This document shows positions 11,028 to 25,129 of a DNA stretch of 64,000 nucleotides, one piece after another; positions within the stretch are counted from its first letter, which is position 1; each line of letters starts with the position of its first letter. This DNA is from Tubiluchus corallicola. Taxonomy: Eukaryota > Priapulida > Priapulimorpha > Priapulimorphida > Tubiluchidae. The stretch lies in contig JAQGDQ010000143.1 of assembly GCA_030141605.1 (NCBI GenBank), forward strand, positions 436,001 to 500,000. Reading direction: 5' to 3'. A program made the translations under genes and the position numbers. The notes beneath the pieces were generated by a model. It ran no database searches. It worked only from the letters and a program-made list of their open reading frames with translations, and was not told the origin of the DNA.

Positions 11028-12939
11028 AGTGCGTCAGTCCTAAAAATACACAGATTAAAATTTTCAACTATCGATTTATAAATTATATGTTTTCTAAATA
11101 GTGTATATAGCTTCTTGCGATGAGTACCTTAAATCATGTTTTGAAACTGTCTGTTCCAATCCTGTAATAAATAATGTTATAACTAAATCAGAAGCTCGCG
11201 AAAATGGCAACTTGTAGACGGCATTCTGGCGGGATCCAGATTTCGCCAGCAGATCGGCAGAGGTGTCTCAGAAAACCTTGCTTAACAATGATGGCGAAAT
11301 AACAGATTTTTGAACTTTTCCCTAATTTGCCAGTAAGTTTCATTTACGTATTTGAAATAACTTTGCGTTACCATACTCGAAACTGTCATACGATGAATTT
11401 TATGTCACAAGTAGCAATGTTCTTTCGATTTTTCTCACCATTCGTTGATTGTATGCTCGTCCATTTGTTCTTTCGTTTGTTTGTTTGCCTCATTCGTTGA
11501 CTGAAATGTCATTTGTTTGTTCATTGGCTAGCCTGCTGGCTAGCTCGGTTATTTACTTGTCCATTAATTTATAACTCATCCTAATTAGTGTAATTGAAAA
11601 CGCTGAGATACTACACCCATAAAGTCTATACAAAACGTCAAGAACAATGATATATGATTGAAGGCAGCCATTATTGTTTTGTTCTATCAGTCAGCAGGTT
11701 TGTTTAACTTGAAACCTGATGCAGCCCAGCATCGTGTTGATGATCATCGATTATCAGGAGGCTTTTGTTAAGTGTCTGCCAAGTATTCTGCACACATCGC
11801 CAGCATGACCACAATCGTTTACATTTAGGAACTGCGGAACAGATCCAGTCTCCAACGTGCAATTTTGCAGCCTTTGTCTTTTGCTTAGCAAAGAAATATG
11901 ATCACTTCTTCCTACTGAATTCGTTAAGTTACTGCTTTGAGTTTTACTGACTTGAATGGTAAAAAGGTAATATATTTGGCAGATATGCGCGACAAAACTT
12001 TACTCGTTTTTCCGATTTATTCATTTCTTTAGTTGATCGTCCTTTCCTTCGATTAATTTTCATTTTAAAATTTTTGATAAATGTGCCATCAAGTTAACAA
12101 AATTCAAATTTCCAAAAAAGCGAGAAACACACGTTTTAGTTAATTTGTAAAAACAGATGTTTAACAAAATAAATAGACAGGTCTATGACTATTTACCAAT
12201 TACTCTTTTTTGTACAAATTAGCAAAACTCGTTGTTTTGCCATAAACGTGTACACTGTTGGCAAAAATCATATCTCGTAAGATGGCCACTCCTTGCAGCT
12301 GAGTTCATCTATGATTTCTTAGAACTCTCGTGATTCATTCAAATTCTTTCAGCATAGTGTATTAAGCCCACTTAAAACCATGAACAAAATAAACCTTAAG
12401 TACCATTTCAAAAGATAATAAAATTTATTTGTTTGCACAGCAATTTATAATAACATTCGAGCATTGGATTATGGTATGCATACGGTTTTAATACATTGTT
12501 AAACCATATTTGCCAAAGATTGAACTATTATTGTCTTTTTGACGCATGCGAAAATTGTCAGTTAAACAAATCATTCAAAGCGTTCTTTCATTTCGCAAAC
12601 ATTGTTTCTTTCTAATCTAATCTAGAGTATCTAATGTTTAAACTATCTAATGTTTAAAAAAGTCGTCTGTATATCATAGACAAGCTCGCTTATAAACAAA
12701 AGTTTTCATAAATAATACAAGATACCACGCTTGTAAAATTAAAACAGCAAAACTAAAATAAATCTGTAAATGTATTTGAGACACCAGCATGTTTTTTTAA
12801 ATTAAACACGCAACAAAGTTTTTAAAAATCTAATCACTGCCGTTACATAAAAATTTGTATGGCCCTGAGATATCACTTGAGGACTTGAGTCCTTATATTT
12901 TTTATTTCCAAATGCCTTTGGGAACGCAGAACATCAGAA
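11028..12939. other. non-coding, nothing assignable
   Basis: AT-rich with no convincing exon. TTTGTTTGTTTG-type degeneracy at 11440-11540 and TCTAATCTAATCTAGAG at 12610. Confidence 0.5.
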
Positions 12940-12959
12940 AGGAAGAGAAAGAGAAAGAA

Positions 12960-12993
<34 letters not shown>

Positions 12994-13024
12994 AGAAGTG
13001 AGAGGGAAAGAGAAAAAGGGAGAG
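12940..13024. repeat. (GA)n purine-rich tract
   Basis: GAAAGAGAAAG and GAGAGAGAG runs, imperfect, ~85 bases. Confidence 0.9.
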
Positions 13025-13605
13025 AATTTTCCCATTTTCCAAGTTAGCAGATGTCCGATGTTTCATAAGCTTCGCCGCTTAAATCAATAAAAAATGCGTC
13101 ATTTCGATACTGTTTGGCGGCATAATAAGCTTATTAACAACATTCAGACGAAGACGCTTGTACTTGACTTCGTAAGCCACATACAATCAATCGCGATTAA
13201 TGAGACGCTAGCCGATTATTACTACCCAGGGAAACTTTTGCAAAGGTGGTTGCTGGCAAAAATTAGAGCAATTAGTGGGTCGTAAAAATAAGGCACAATT
13301 TTCTATAAAGGCTAATTCACGCCTAAATTTATTAATAATTAGCGGCGTGCGTTTATACTTGGCTTCATTTACTGTTGCTAAAAGGGAAAGACATGGAATA
13401 TCGTTACTGCAAACTTGCTTTGTAAAATTGGATTTTGTTTTCAGTCAGCAGCACAGTGCTCGCTCTTTTTTAGTAATGCGCTTAAAGGCTTTTTTGATAT
13501 GGCTAACTTAAACCGTCTTACTTTAGAATAGATAAAACTCTATTCTATGAAAAACAGATTTTAAATTTAGAAAATATACTAATGTTTTAATGAAATGAAA
13601 AATGA

Positions 13606-15237
<1,632 letters not shown>

Positions 15238-15238
<1 letters not shown>

Positions 15239-15272
15239 TCTCTCTCTCTCGCTCTCTCTCTCCCTCATAATA
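15238..15272. repeat. (CT)n remnant at the LINE 3' side
   Basis: Short, slightly interrupted CT run that begins at the last AAATC repeat of the LINE tail. Read with the tract at 13609-13750, it suggests that the LINE inserted into one CT microsatellite. Confidence 0.9.
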
Positions 15273-15360
15273 AATTGATCAATTATGACTTATGACTTGA
15301 CCTGCATGGTATTCTATTTCATAAATTTTCGCCAGTAGAAGAAATGAATGAGTTGATAAA

Positions 15361-15636
15361 ATGAGGTTGATAATGTTGTATTTTCTTTTACAACTTTCCC
15401 AGTCAGATTTGTACGGTGTAACAAGCCTTAGAAAAGCGTTAAATAAAGTGCCACAGTTAACGAGCTTATTAATGTTAAAGCAGTCGTATTTTAAGACAAG
15501 GGTTCCCTTGAACAACGAAACGCTTTTTATCTATGATTGGAATAGCCTTCCTATAAAATGCGTGAATACAAACACATTCTCAACGTTAGTTTTGCGCGTT
15601 TCCTTCCCTTCTGAACCATTCAAGCCTGTTTTTTAA
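15361..15636 (+). pseudogene. possible retroelement polymerase tail fragment
   Basis: A 91-codon frame from ATG. Its second half (SYFKTRVPLNNETLF, then DWNSLP) resembles the short WN.LP motif near the end of many LINE/Penelope-type polymerases. No other domain is visible and the resemblance rests on few residues. It lies ~120 bases after the LINE at 13.75-15.24 kb but is not part of it. It could equally be chance. Confidence 0.25.
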
Positions 15637-15639
15637 ACC

Positions 15640-18200
15640 TTAATGTAAAATTCTAAATTATTTTCAAACGTTCCTTTTAGACGCAAAATCATAAATCAAG
15701 TAAGTTTCATCCACAATTGTTGTTGCTCAATTTTGTCTGCTGTTCAAGAAAAAGTAGAACAACAAAATTTATTTCTACGTGCAGAAATGCATTTTAAAAA
15801 AGTAATAGTAAAATTTAAAACAACACATTTTGCTGAAAAAACACAATAAACATTTCTCTATAAAAGGCTGAAACGCATATACAGTGGAAAGCGGTATATA
15901 TAATACTCTGAAGTCAATATAGACTGTAGTTCTCAGTTAGATCTAGTTGTCAGTAAACATTTATAGTTGCTACTTGTTGCACAAGGGTCTGAATTAAAGT
16001 TATTTAGAATATAACACTGCAACTTTAAAACACTTTCATAATTCTTTTTAATTAAATTGGAAAATTGTCGCTCCTACATGCAGTCCGTAATCACTGTTAA
16101 ATCCGAGGAACGTGCCTAATCACTCACTAATTTACTGCCGCAGTTTTGCACTTTTCAAAAATTTGTAAAAGCAAGCAATTCAGGACGCATTATTGAAGTA
16201 ATAAAAAGAGATATACTTACAATGACTATCTAAAAGACTCAGAACGTGTCTTGGGTGCAGTTTTATCACAAGTACTCTGAAAAGTCTGAAAGGCAGGTAT
16301 ATAATTTGAAAGGAAAGCTTTTCCAGTTTAAACTGCCTAATGTTCCGGTACTTGTTTATTTCAACAAAGAGCTACAATGTATTTTGCAAAAGTTATCAGC
16401 TTTCCAGACATTTCTTCATATTTACAGGACAAAACTTTGAAAGAACGTATATTAACTGCGTCACTGTCTATGTCTAAAAATTCAAATGAGGCTAATTAAA
16501 GAAGCGAAGATTTTCCCTATTCAGGAAGTGGACTGTGTTTTAGGATGCCCTTACTCGTGTAGAGCAGCAGTATTCCTCAAATACCTCCATATTTGATATC
16601 ATTTTTTGCAATTGTGAGTTTTTCATGAGGCACGTGTGCAATGATTGCTATCATCATTACTGTCTAAAAGCTGTAGCGCTCACCTCATCTTGAATATACA
16701 TAATAAAGGGTTAGGCGGCATGATCGTTGATTTTATTATTGCACGGCACAAAAATGAAGAAACGAAAACTACACAGGCATTTCACTAGGTATACAATTGA
16801 AGATAACTTTTTAGGGGTTGAAGCACATAGTCATACTTACATATGAGTAGGTGGTTTACTTAGAAGATTTTAGCAAATAGATTAAATACACATACTTCAC
16901 CTAAGGAATTATGCACAAAAACACGCAATAGACATATGCAGTATAATAAGAAGATACCCTATGATTAAGAATGATTTCTATGCTGCTTTTTTCTAATTGT
17001 TGTTGTAGTTACTCGCGCGTAATTAATATCTCGAAATTACCGTGTCTAGGCACATTTAGTGGAGCATTGTTACCATGCATGCACCAGCAATAAATTCACA
17101 CCTACCTGTATATAATATACTGTACTTTTTAATAAAGGCAAAACTCTGTCAGGCATGGTCCATTAATAATTGAGACTGAGTGGAAACATTGCTCTACGTA
17201 ATATAAAACACCTATAATCTAACGTCAAACCAGCTAGGCCATTTGCGGGAAAACTAAATTGAGCAAATTGCGGTTCACCTTCAGCAGGTTTGAGCGAAAT
17301 CAATTGTTCTTGTGGGACTCAGCAATAAAATATTGTGCAAAGTTAAAAGGATCGCTGAGATCCATATTAATTTTGTCTTGAACAATAAAATAAAATAATG
17401 GCGCTGCTATGCATGCAATAATAAGTCCCTTAGTTGTCACAAATGTCTCTGATAAGTGTTTGGTTTATTGGCTTTCACTTTTGTATTAATTGGTATCGTT
17501 GCTAAATTTATTCTTTTTGAAGTTTATATCAAAGATTAGAAAATTGCATCTTTCATCAAAAATCAGAATACTTATTCCTTTCAAACTTTTTTCGAGAAAT
17601 GAAGAATTTTTAATGTCAACGTGAGCAATTCGTATCGAGTTATTATTATTATTTAATACTTATCGTAGATGAGCTTTGCTTTTCTTTACTTAAGGATTTT
17701 CTTTAATTTTTGCGGGTTTCATTTCATCATTACATTCAATTCGTAAATCATTTATTACAAGATCCAAATCCATCAACTCAACACTCATCAAAAAGCCCCT
17801 TTTACTCGTTCTGTACTAACGTTCTATAACTTCTCATGTAGTTATGCATTCTGCAGTAATCTTATAATCTAGTTAATATGCACACGCACGAAGTGAACTG
17901 CTGCTGATGATCATCAGAAAACTTATTATGTGGTTTGTCTAATGAAAATTACTTTCGATCGGCGCTTCTGTTCTAATGGATGTTCCGCAAAATTGCTTCT
18001 AAGACAATAAGTTTTGAAGGTTGCAGTGAGAGAAAATTTATGGCGGCGTTTAAATTGATAGTGCGGTTTCTAGTATCGCGTTCAATGTCGCTAGACCTAA
18101 CGAAAACAGGCAAATTTTAGATTTCTTTGAGCTAATTTTAGACACTCTAAAACAGGTCACTTGATATCCGTGAACGCTTATTTCTGCTTCTTTTTCTGAT
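15640..18200. other. non-coding, nothing assignable
   Basis: AT-rich. The 64-codon frame at 16246-16440 has no recognisable content and no splice context. Confidence 0.5.
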
Positions 18201-18204
18201 TGTT

Positions 18205-18237
18205 ATTGTTGTCATTATTATTATTATTATTATTATT

Positions 18238-18294
<57 letters not shown>

Positions 18295-18322
18295 GGTCGT
18301 TGTCGTCGTCGTCGTCGTCGCC
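18205..18322. repeat. compound (ATT)n(GTT)n(GTC)n microsatellite
   Basis: Three successive trinucleotide blocks that differ by single-base steps. Confidence 0.95.
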
Positions 18323-20239
18323 GCCGTCGCTTTGTTAGTTAGTTCAGCCTGCTGATAAATTGTTGTCTACTTCGTTGCTTATTATCTAATAATATAACAA
18401 ACATATACAATCAAACATAACAACAACATTGATTCTGACATGACACGATACAATCAAGCGTAACATAATAAACGATACTGCTGGTTGGTAACAATGACAA
18501 CGACCTTTCAGGGTGCTAATATTGATAATGACAACAACGAGGCACCATTGATGCTCTCGAGGATGATGACAACTGTTACAGTGACACAATAGCAATGGTC
18601 AGAAAACTATTTTCTAATTACTTCATACCGCCATTCTAAAGCCCAACTTCATCTTCCTTAGCACTGACTTGTAACTGCATAATTTTTACAACTTTTTACA
18701 CGTAATGCTTTTTACTGTCGTAGCAGTGTTCCACAAAAATGGCGACCTCTGTAGAAATTGAACATTACTAGAGCATTATAATTATTCGTCGATCTACTCT
18801 TGTATGTCACAATTATTATTAAATGCGCACAAACATTTACTATTGTACATTGGTTAACTGAAACATCAGAATCTTGTATGCTCCTTTGTGTTTTTGTATT
18901 TTCAAGACAGGACAGGGTGAGTTTCACCACCAGCAGAAAGAGCTCGGAGAAAATGTTTTTTGTATTAGAAAGTCGTAGGTTCAATTGCACCTGCGTGTTA
19001 TGCTGAAGACCTCAAAAACGTTTTTCAACCAAGTACTTTACCTGTACCTTCATCTAAAAAAGAAAAAGTAGTTTCTCACAATATTTTTTGGAAAAATAAT
19101 TCCTCACTGGGTATGCAAGAAATTTTTGTTTGGTCAACAGTTTTCACATTGGACTTAAAGAAATTGACCAAGGGAGAATTGTTAAATCGGGCGACTTATA
19201 ACCCAGTGCCCACTTACTGTTCTGCTTTCGTAAAAGACGTGGATGTTTTCAGGAAACACTAAATGCAACAGAAAAGTAATCACAAAGACATCTGCAGTTC
19301 TCTCCTTCGTCTCTTTTCACTTTCCCCAGCAGGATTTCCCTTATTGCCTATCATTGCTCGGGTCGTGGACGATACTGTGACATTAAGGTGAATTTACTAC
19401 TGCTTTATTGCCGAAGAAAATAACTAGAAAATCGCCAAATGTTTGGCTAAAATTGGAAAATGGATTAACAATAAACGCAAAGAATTCTGTGCTGAAGCAG
19501 CAGCAACGTCCAGCAAAAAGTTAATAGTTTACCTTGTACCTGTCACATGTAGTCGAGTTTTATTAGCGTTTTATCTTACTTTGGGAAAAAATAATTAGAT
19601 TGCTGATTTTTATGAGAGTCTAAATAATGTTTTCCCCTGAGAACTCTGAGACCTTTTTTTACAAAAAGAATAACCCAGTCGCACATGCTCTTTCTATTAT
19701 CATTACAAGCTATTTTTGTTAGCACAAGCAGTTTCGAGATTGGCTTCAAAAATGTCGACCTTCAGCTAAATAAATAAGGTATATTTTACGCCAAGCCAAA
19801 AAAGCGGAATTTTATGTGGTCAAACAAAAGATTTTAAATCTGTCGCTAAGACATCAGCACACTGTTTTACTGACTTGCTAACTCCTTTTCTGTTAACAAA
19901 CTTAGTATTAAAAATAATATTTTTATTAAGATTGGGTTTTTCTTTCCCTTTCGTAACTTTTCCGCTATTTTGTTAAGGATTTGAATAGATATGTTTATCC
20001 TACTTGTGAAACAAGTAAACTATTAATTGCTATTACATTTTTATAGTGGTAGTTTATTATTACCAAGCCGGCATAAATCAGTGTGTAAAGAAAGTCACAG
20101 CTGCTACCTAAACACAAATGATAATACAACGTTACTAGATGCTGTAAATCATCACACTGCAATGTCGTAGTGGGAATTATTTCTATTTACCGAAAGGGCG
20201 ATATTTTCTGTATTCTAAATTTGGCCGTCAGAACAGTTA
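18323..20239. other. non-coding; one weak SINE box B
   Basis: AGGTTCAATTGCACC at 18976-18990 resembles a box B but has no box A partner. Otherwise nothing is seen. Confidence 0.4.
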
Positions 20240-20300
20240 GACAATGTGGTATACGCTTAGCATAGTTGCCCCGAAAGCAGAAGGTCTTGGGTTCAAACTT
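20240..20300 (+). mobile_element. tRNA-derived SINE head (decayed)
   Basis: Box A-like TGGTATACGCTTAGC at 20247-20261 and box B-like GGGTTCAAAC at 20289-20298, with tRNA-like spacing. No cloverleaf with an intact acceptor stem is formed, so this is a SINE relic and not a tRNA gene. Confidence 0.45.
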
Positions 20301-22315
20301 TTTAATTTAGTACTGATTTCGTGCCTAATTTAGTACTGTTGTTTCCGAGAACAGTTCAAAAGAGCACATAAATTTGTTAGGGTTAGATCCAAAGCGTTAA
20401 AATTCGACAATATGGCTGGGTACCACAAAAATTCTGACTCAACTCATTCTGACTGGCTGAGTAATTTAGCACGCCTTCAATCCAAACAGAAACTCGAAAA
20501 TTGCTGTTGATGGTGACGTTGTAAGCACTTATGTCCACTTCTCAGAATTAACAACTGAGAAAGGCCAGATTTTAATGCCACTGTTCGCTTGCCATAATAA
20601 TTGCTGCATAAACTATAACTAAGAGCTTTATAAATATAACACAGTGGTTTAATACAAGCCACTGGTATGCATTGCGCAGAAAATGCACGTTTTATTATAT
20701 TGTAATTCGTGTATTTGGATTTGATTAACGTAAAAGCAAATAAATTTTAGTTCATCGTAGTCTGTGTGATTGTTTTGCTAAAGAGTAATAAAGTATAATT
20801 GAATAAAAGTTTTTACTTCCATAATTGAGCCGGCTATTTAATATGGACCCAAAATTTAAATCAAGTTAATTAAGGCACACATGGCTTTGTCATAAATTAT
20901 GTTAGAAATAATGTAAAATAACTATTCATCATTTATGTCCTTTTACGAAAACTAGCCGCTGTTTTATTTCGCCTTTTCAAACGTTCGCCCACGAATCACA
21001 GGCAATCCTATTACGCAGAATTTACCATATCATTCCATAATCTGTGCAAGTCGTGCTTCCTGTATGAAATAAGATTCAGCGATTATAAGAAACGATTACT
21101 TAAGAAACCGATGCAAAAGCAGCTTTTCTGAAAATCTTCTTTTTTGCAAGTAACAATGCATTACATCGATTCATGGTCGAGTGGGCACGCGACATGCTCA
21201 ATGTGAATAGCTTGTGACTGCTTGGGTGAGTTCGTTACTCCTGCTGCGTCATACTGATCCTGGCTGTTTACCTAGTAGAGAAAGGACGTGTATCATCCGA
21301 ACGTCGCTGAGAATCTCACCTTAGAGGGACATCCGACAATGCGCCACAGCACAAGTATCGCATTGAGAAAGGTCTGCCGTTGAGTGCTGGATTCCGGTTT
21401 ACAGTGTGACGAAATATATAAAGAAAAATTAGAAGAATTTTGTTTGATTATAATTTCATTTCAGACAAGAAAGTCCGAAAGTTTCCAATTCCCAAAGTTC
21501 AGAGAGAATTTATGACCACATTATTAATAGTAGGCAGCGCACGAAATAGTTTAGTGAAGTTTAACATCAAAATTGGCTCCTCCAACTCTACTTAGTTCAA
21601 TCGATTACCATGTTTACATTCTTTAGTTTCGCGATAGTTTATTTAAGCACAACATCTGTCTTCTCTTGTGGTTATGACTTGCAGTTTCACAGCTTGAAAT
21701 TGGGATCTTCACATTTTTTGTCAAGTGTTCGCCCGTGTGAGCGCGGAACAAAAAATAACAAAAAGCCGAAACCATAGATCAGTCTGCTAGCATCTTTTTC
21801 AACAAGGAAATCTGAGCAGTGATCGATAACTTTCGGGCGTGTGGCATTTCAAATAAGTTCGGAAAAATTGAAGGTCTGAACTTGCCAATGACGGAATCGC
21901 AACCATCTGTGGGAAGGGGCGTTCGACACTGATCCCTGAGCTTCTTTCATGGATTGTGGAACGTGAATTAAATAGACAGAACTACTCAGGAGGAGAAATT
22001 CCTTGCTTCATTTGAAAGGTATAATAAATTCACAATTCAGAGCAAGACCAGTAATGTTGCCACCAGTAGCTTCTAACTTTCAAGATGTTTTTTATCCATT
22101 AAGAGATTCAAGATGCTTCAAAATATTTCATTTTGCACTCCCTACTTCATGAGCAGTCGATTTGAGTTTTGACCTACTGTGTTTTTAATCATGCGCCACT
22201 GAAGAGAGCTCAAGGCAGTAACCTCAACAGCCAGCATGTTCAGTGACATTAGTAAAAACTCTGTTTGAGTTTTAAGGTAGCACGCTCATGCGTCCGCTGA
22301 GAATAAGCAAATTTC
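20301..22315. other. non-coding, nothing assignable
   Basis: Mixed-composition sequence with stop codons in all frames. Short frames such as 20477-20662 (minus) are unrecognised. Confidence 0.5.
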
Positions 22316-22432
22316 AACGATGACGATCACGATGACGATGATGATAATGACGATGAAAGTGAGGACACCGACGACGATGGCAATGGCCATGATAACAATG
22401 GCGACAATGACAATTATAATATGACGAAGGCT
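22316..22432. repeat. degenerate GAT/GAC trinucleotide region
   Basis: GATGACGATGATGATAATGACG and related units with interruptions. Confidence 0.8.
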
Positions 22433-23650
22433 GTGATAGGGTTGTACACTGGTAAGCGATTACCGTCGTCACTGTGACAAGATAATATCAAAAGTTCTAC
22501 TTAAAATATTGTAACGTTATTCTACTGCGTCCCTTACAAACTTTTCATCCACATGGACTTGAGGACCGTAGTATGGATTAGTCTACTTGTACTAATCACC
22601 CAATAAATCATGGCCACAACAAAGTCGTGATGAGGAAGCAGAATCGACGTCTTTATTCAAGTTTCACATCTTCGTGAAATCCTATAGTGAGATCTGTTAT
22701 TTTTCTCTTTGATGATTTCACCCAGGTGTTCGAAAACGCATGTCTCTAATAAACAAAGTACGTAAGCACATAAGCCTTTCAGGAATTTTCTACGCGATCA
22801 AACTCTACGATTCTAACAAATTATCCTTATAATCGTTTCTACCAGTGATATTAGTTTCTGGAATGTTTTCTCGGTTCCCAGAACCTACGTCAGGTCACGC
22901 TGCGGCTTAGCTTTTTTTTGGAAGCGTCTCAATTGATTTGGTAGAAGAATTTAGCCTATTTGCCACCAGTTTGCTTGCAAATGGAACATGTTCTGAACAG
23001 ATAACATCAATTCATTCATTCATTCATTCATTCAACAGCCACCTATAAATACTAATAACTGTCTTTCAAAGCAGTCCATCTATCATCTAATCTTGGATGT
23101 TCGAGAAAGAGCAGAAATTTCTTAAGATTAGACCTGTGTAATCCTTCAGTGAACAAAAGCGAGTAAATGCGTTTCAATCTCGTATTGCGTAAGCAGTTGA
23201 TTCGTTTTGCTTTAAGCGACAGAGCATTCCCCACAACGCCATTGAGTTGCTGTATGAATTATTCTGTATTCTTACATCTACTAATATTTTTGTCATTAGC
23301 CGTTGCTGCTTTATGGTGCCATTGTGTCTAAAGACGGTCTGTAATTTCAAAAAGAGCTAACTGAGCTAATTTAAAATTTATAATCTATAATTTAAGTTAC
23401 TTGAACTACTATTTAAGCGCCCGTACAGCTTGCACTTTAAGTTATGCTGTATTGAATATGAGTAATGCGGTTTCTTGTTCCTGGTAACCCATTTGTTACT
23501 CATATGAGCAGTAAAAAGGGGCTTGATAAGGAAAAATATTGTGTGATGTACAAATTAAGGTTGGTTACAAAATGAACTTTTTACTAAATTTCACCGACAA
23601 GTATCACCTGACAAATTCTTATCAAGTTTCTCAAAAGTTTTTAACATAAC

Positions 23651-23832
23651 ATAAATTGCTCATTTCGAGTTCAATTTACTCAATCCTAGTATCCAATTAC
23701 TCATTTTGACATCGAGTTATCCACTTTGAGCTCAGATAACTCAATGTTAGCATAAATTTGCTAATTTTGACAAAAGTTACTAAATTTCACCTTCAAATTG
23801 CTCATTCTGAAAGCAAATTGCTCTATTTTTAG
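23651..23832. repeat. degenerate ~21-bp tandem array
   Basis: Nine or so units of 19-21 bases, typified by CTCATTTTGACATCGAGTTA, CTCAATGTTAGCATAAATTT and CTCATTCTGAAAGCAAATTG. Alternate units favour TTGA or TTAG in the middle. The period of two helical turns is visible by eye. Confidence 0.65.
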
Positions 23833-23953
23833 TGTTACGTCCTCGGTCATTTGTATAGCAAGTTAATCAACTCTTTCTAAAAAGTACTGAAGCGGAACGT
23901 AATTAAGAACCAACTCGTTTTGAGCTGTTCACTTTTACAGCGATCTTTTGGTT

Positions 23954-24061
23954 TACCGTATATACTCGCATATAAGCCTACATCGCATATAAGCCGACCC
24001 CCTGATTTCAGTATTGTATTTTATAGTTCTAAATTCGGTTTATATGCGAGTATATACGGTA
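23954..24061. mobile_element. MITE with ~22-bp terminal inverted repeats, TA target duplication
   Basis: TACCGTATATACTCGCATAT at the left end is inverted at the right end (…GAGTATATACGGTA at 24048-24061). TA flanks both ends. The body is ~60 bases and non-coding. The TA duplication suits Tc1/mariner-type or similar transposases. Related termini are, to my knowledge, common in invertebrate genomes. Confidence 0.75.
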
Positions 24062-24144
24062 ATTAGCATTAAACTTCACAATAGAAACGGGTTGTTTTAC
24101 TTCTTTTTATCAGCGCCAAGGAGGTTATCTTTTCGGTGTGGGGT

Positions 24145-24368
24145 AAAAATGGCACAAGTAAAAATGCACAGGAAAAACATTGGCACAAATGGAAAAGTAC
24201 TAAGTACCTTTGACTAAGTGTGCCATTTTTCCTATGCGATTTTTACCTGTGCCATTTTACGTACTTTTCCATTTGTGCCATTTTGCCCTGTTCCAGTTTT
24301 ACCGTACTATTTTTCATGTGTGATTTTTTCCTGTGATATTTTTACCGTGCCATTTTTCCTGTGCCATA
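24145..24368 (-). repeat. GGCAC-unit array, locus 2, with inverted start
   Basis: The first ~55 bases carry the unit in plus orientation (ending GGCACAAATGGAAAAGTAC). After ACTAAGTACC it continues in minus orientation, including the same GGCACAAATGGAAAAGTACG block on the minus strand (24262-24282). This makes a partly palindromic element. Confidence 0.8.
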
Positions 24369-24896
24369 GGATGTTTGATTTGTTGGTTGCTGAGTCGGTG
24401 GGTCGGTGGTCGGTCGGTTGGTTGATTAGACAAATTGTGGTGTGACATTTTGCCTTTACGGCCGCGTTTTCTGTTTAATTTAGCATTAATCTTCACAACC
24501 GAAACGGGTATTTTTTCATTTCTCCTTTTCGCACTATTTATTTTCCTGACACATTGTCTAACTCATTGAAGCCAAGAAGTTCTTCACATATATCTGACAC
24601 CGATCCGCTCTGATGGTCGTTTGTGAATGATAAATTGTTGGCAAAAATTTTAATGGCGGACATTTACAAATTGATCTACGACTGTAACGTAATTGAAGTA
24701 AATTTTAATGTCAAGGTTTCAATAATTCATGAAGCACTTAAATCGGTTAAAACTGTACAATGTGAATCATAAAAACTCTTCTCGGAAAATTATGAAAATA
24801 ATAGTTGAAAACATGTTTATCGTAATGATGGAATTAATGCACAATTATTAAGTTCTTGGCCCTAACTGGACTCAAAGGCAAAAATTTTAAAAATCC

Positions 24897-24974
24897 TGGA
24901 CTCAGCATGGATTTGAACCAGGGGCTTTGAAATTGCAAATAAATGTCATCACCACTAAACTACACAGCCCCTAC
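24897..24974 (-). mobile_element. tRNA-derived sequence / SINE head
   Basis: Minus strand: GGGGCTGTGTAGTTTAGTGG as a tRNA-like 5' part with box A, and GGTTCAAATCC as box B (24909-24919). Overall length is close to a tRNA (~77 nt). The acceptor stem does not pair, so a functional tRNA is unlikely. Confidence 0.5.
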
Positions 24975-25067
24975 GATCTTGCCAGATCTTAATTCAATCT
25001 AAATAGCTTACTAACAATTCAGCTCTTTCAAGCATTTGTGTAATTAGTGAGTGTTGGCGTTATAATT

Positions 25068-25128
25068 CAAAGATTCCTCGTTCAAATTCAGTACCAGCTG
25101 TTTCACATGTCCTGTCTTTTGGTCAATT
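25068..25128 (+). mobile_element. SINE fragment sharing a post-box-B body with 29.14 kb
   Basis: AGATTCCTCGTTCAAATTC is followed by CTGTTTCACATGTCCTGTCT. It aligns with 29138-29200, which supports a real dispersed SINE family. Confidence 0.45.
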
Positions 25129-25129
25129 T

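Noticed and set aside
24897-24974. A functional tRNA gene
   Set aside because: Box A and box B are present but the acceptor stem does not pair and the anticodon arm is unclear.
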